A stretch of DNA of 6,662 nt from Acidimicrobiia bacterium (GTDB lineage: Bacteria; Actinomycetota; Acidimicrobiia; Spongiisociales; ZC4RG35), in assembly GCA_029865445.1 (NCBI GenBank), contig JAOUGY010000211.1:1-6662 (forward strand), read 5' to 3'. Both the position numbers and the translations under genes were made by a program. Each line of letters opens with the position of its first letter. Position 1 is the stretch's first letter. Positions 6,458 to 6,662 of the stretch are shown in pieces. The notes under the pieces were generated by a model. The model was not told where the DNA came from. It was given only the letters and a program-made list of their open reading frames with translations, and did no database searches.

Positions 6458-6662
6458 TCACTGATCGGATCGCACCGCGCTCACGAACGACCCGAGCGCC
6501 GATGGGGAGGGCGCAACACCTGTGAAGGCGTGGACGTAATCACCCGCGTACGAGAGCCGGACGTCGAGATCTTCACCCAGATCGAGGGCGTAGTACCCGA
6601 TCTGCATGAAGTAGAGCACCCTCGCCCGCACGAACGCCTCCCGGGGCGGATAGCCGTGACGC
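6458..6662 (-). CDS. Probable TetR/AcrR-family transcriptional regulator, C-terminal part only
   Basis: An open frame of 67 complete codons enters from the right edge and stops at TGA 6460-6458. Its 5' part, including the DNA-binding helix-turn-helix, lies outside the window. The visible residues include RHGYPPREAFVRARVLYF, then MQIGYYALDLGEDLDVRLSY, then VHAFTG and a short tail ending VRSDQ. The pattern of RARVLYxxxIGYYAL, an acidic turn, a tyrosine-containing helix and an FTG near the end resembles the last ligand-domain helices of many actinobacterial TetR-type regulators. That is recognition by pattern, not by alignment. The gene points the same way as the importer operon and ends 136 bases before it. 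It would most naturally sense a ligand linked to the transported compound and act at the dyads just past its stop codon. Other regulators with all-helical C-termini cannot be fully excluded. Confidence 0.7.
   Translation of the reverse strand, partial: RHGYPPREAFVRARVLYFMQIGYYALDLGEDLDVRLSYAGDYVHAFTGVAPSPSALGSFVSAVRSDQ

Overview
This window is high-GC DNA with actinobacterial traits. Coding is dense, GTG starts are used, genes overlap by 4 nt (ATGA junctions), and the binding protein is a Tat-exported lipoprotein. The Tat lipoprotein leader and the single-chain double ATPase would fit an actinomycete, possibly Acidimicrobiia or a mycobacterial relative. That placement is an inference; no rRNA or other phylogenetic marker is present.

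Layout, left to right. (1) At 23-649 on the + strand is a protein of about 208 residues of unknown function. (2) From 650 to 6321 on the - strand is a complete peptide/opine/nickel-type (Opp/Dpp family) ABC importer. In transcription order it comprises a Tat-type lipoprotein solute-binding protein (6321 to 4609), an OppB/DppB-type permease (4550 to 3597), an OppC/DppC-type permease (3600 to 2695), and one polypeptide carrying both ATPase domains (2698 to 650). (3) Upstream of the operon, also on the - strand, is the C-terminal end of a probable TetR-family regulator, cut off by the window edge (stop at 6458). (4) The 136-base gap between the regulator and the binding protein holds two overlapping inverted repeats that look like an operator (6422-6452), and a separate leader stem-loop (6363-6396).

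How the genes work together: the binding protein, anchored outside the membrane, captures the substrate. The two permeases form the channel, and the double ATPase powers uptake from the cytoplasmic side. Both ATPase halves retain all core motifs, and each has a four-cysteine C-terminal extension of the kind that holds a [4Fe-4S] cluster in mycobacterial OppD. The B-C and C-D genes are joined by ATGA overlaps, so their translation is probably coupled. The TetR fragment and adjacent dyads suggest ligand-responsive control of the importer. The substrate cannot be read from the sequence; di- or oligopeptides are the default family guess.

I see no mobile element, CRISPR array, RNA gene, or clearly new biological system. 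The most interesting parts are the regulator/operator region and the uncharacterised convergent gene at 23-649.
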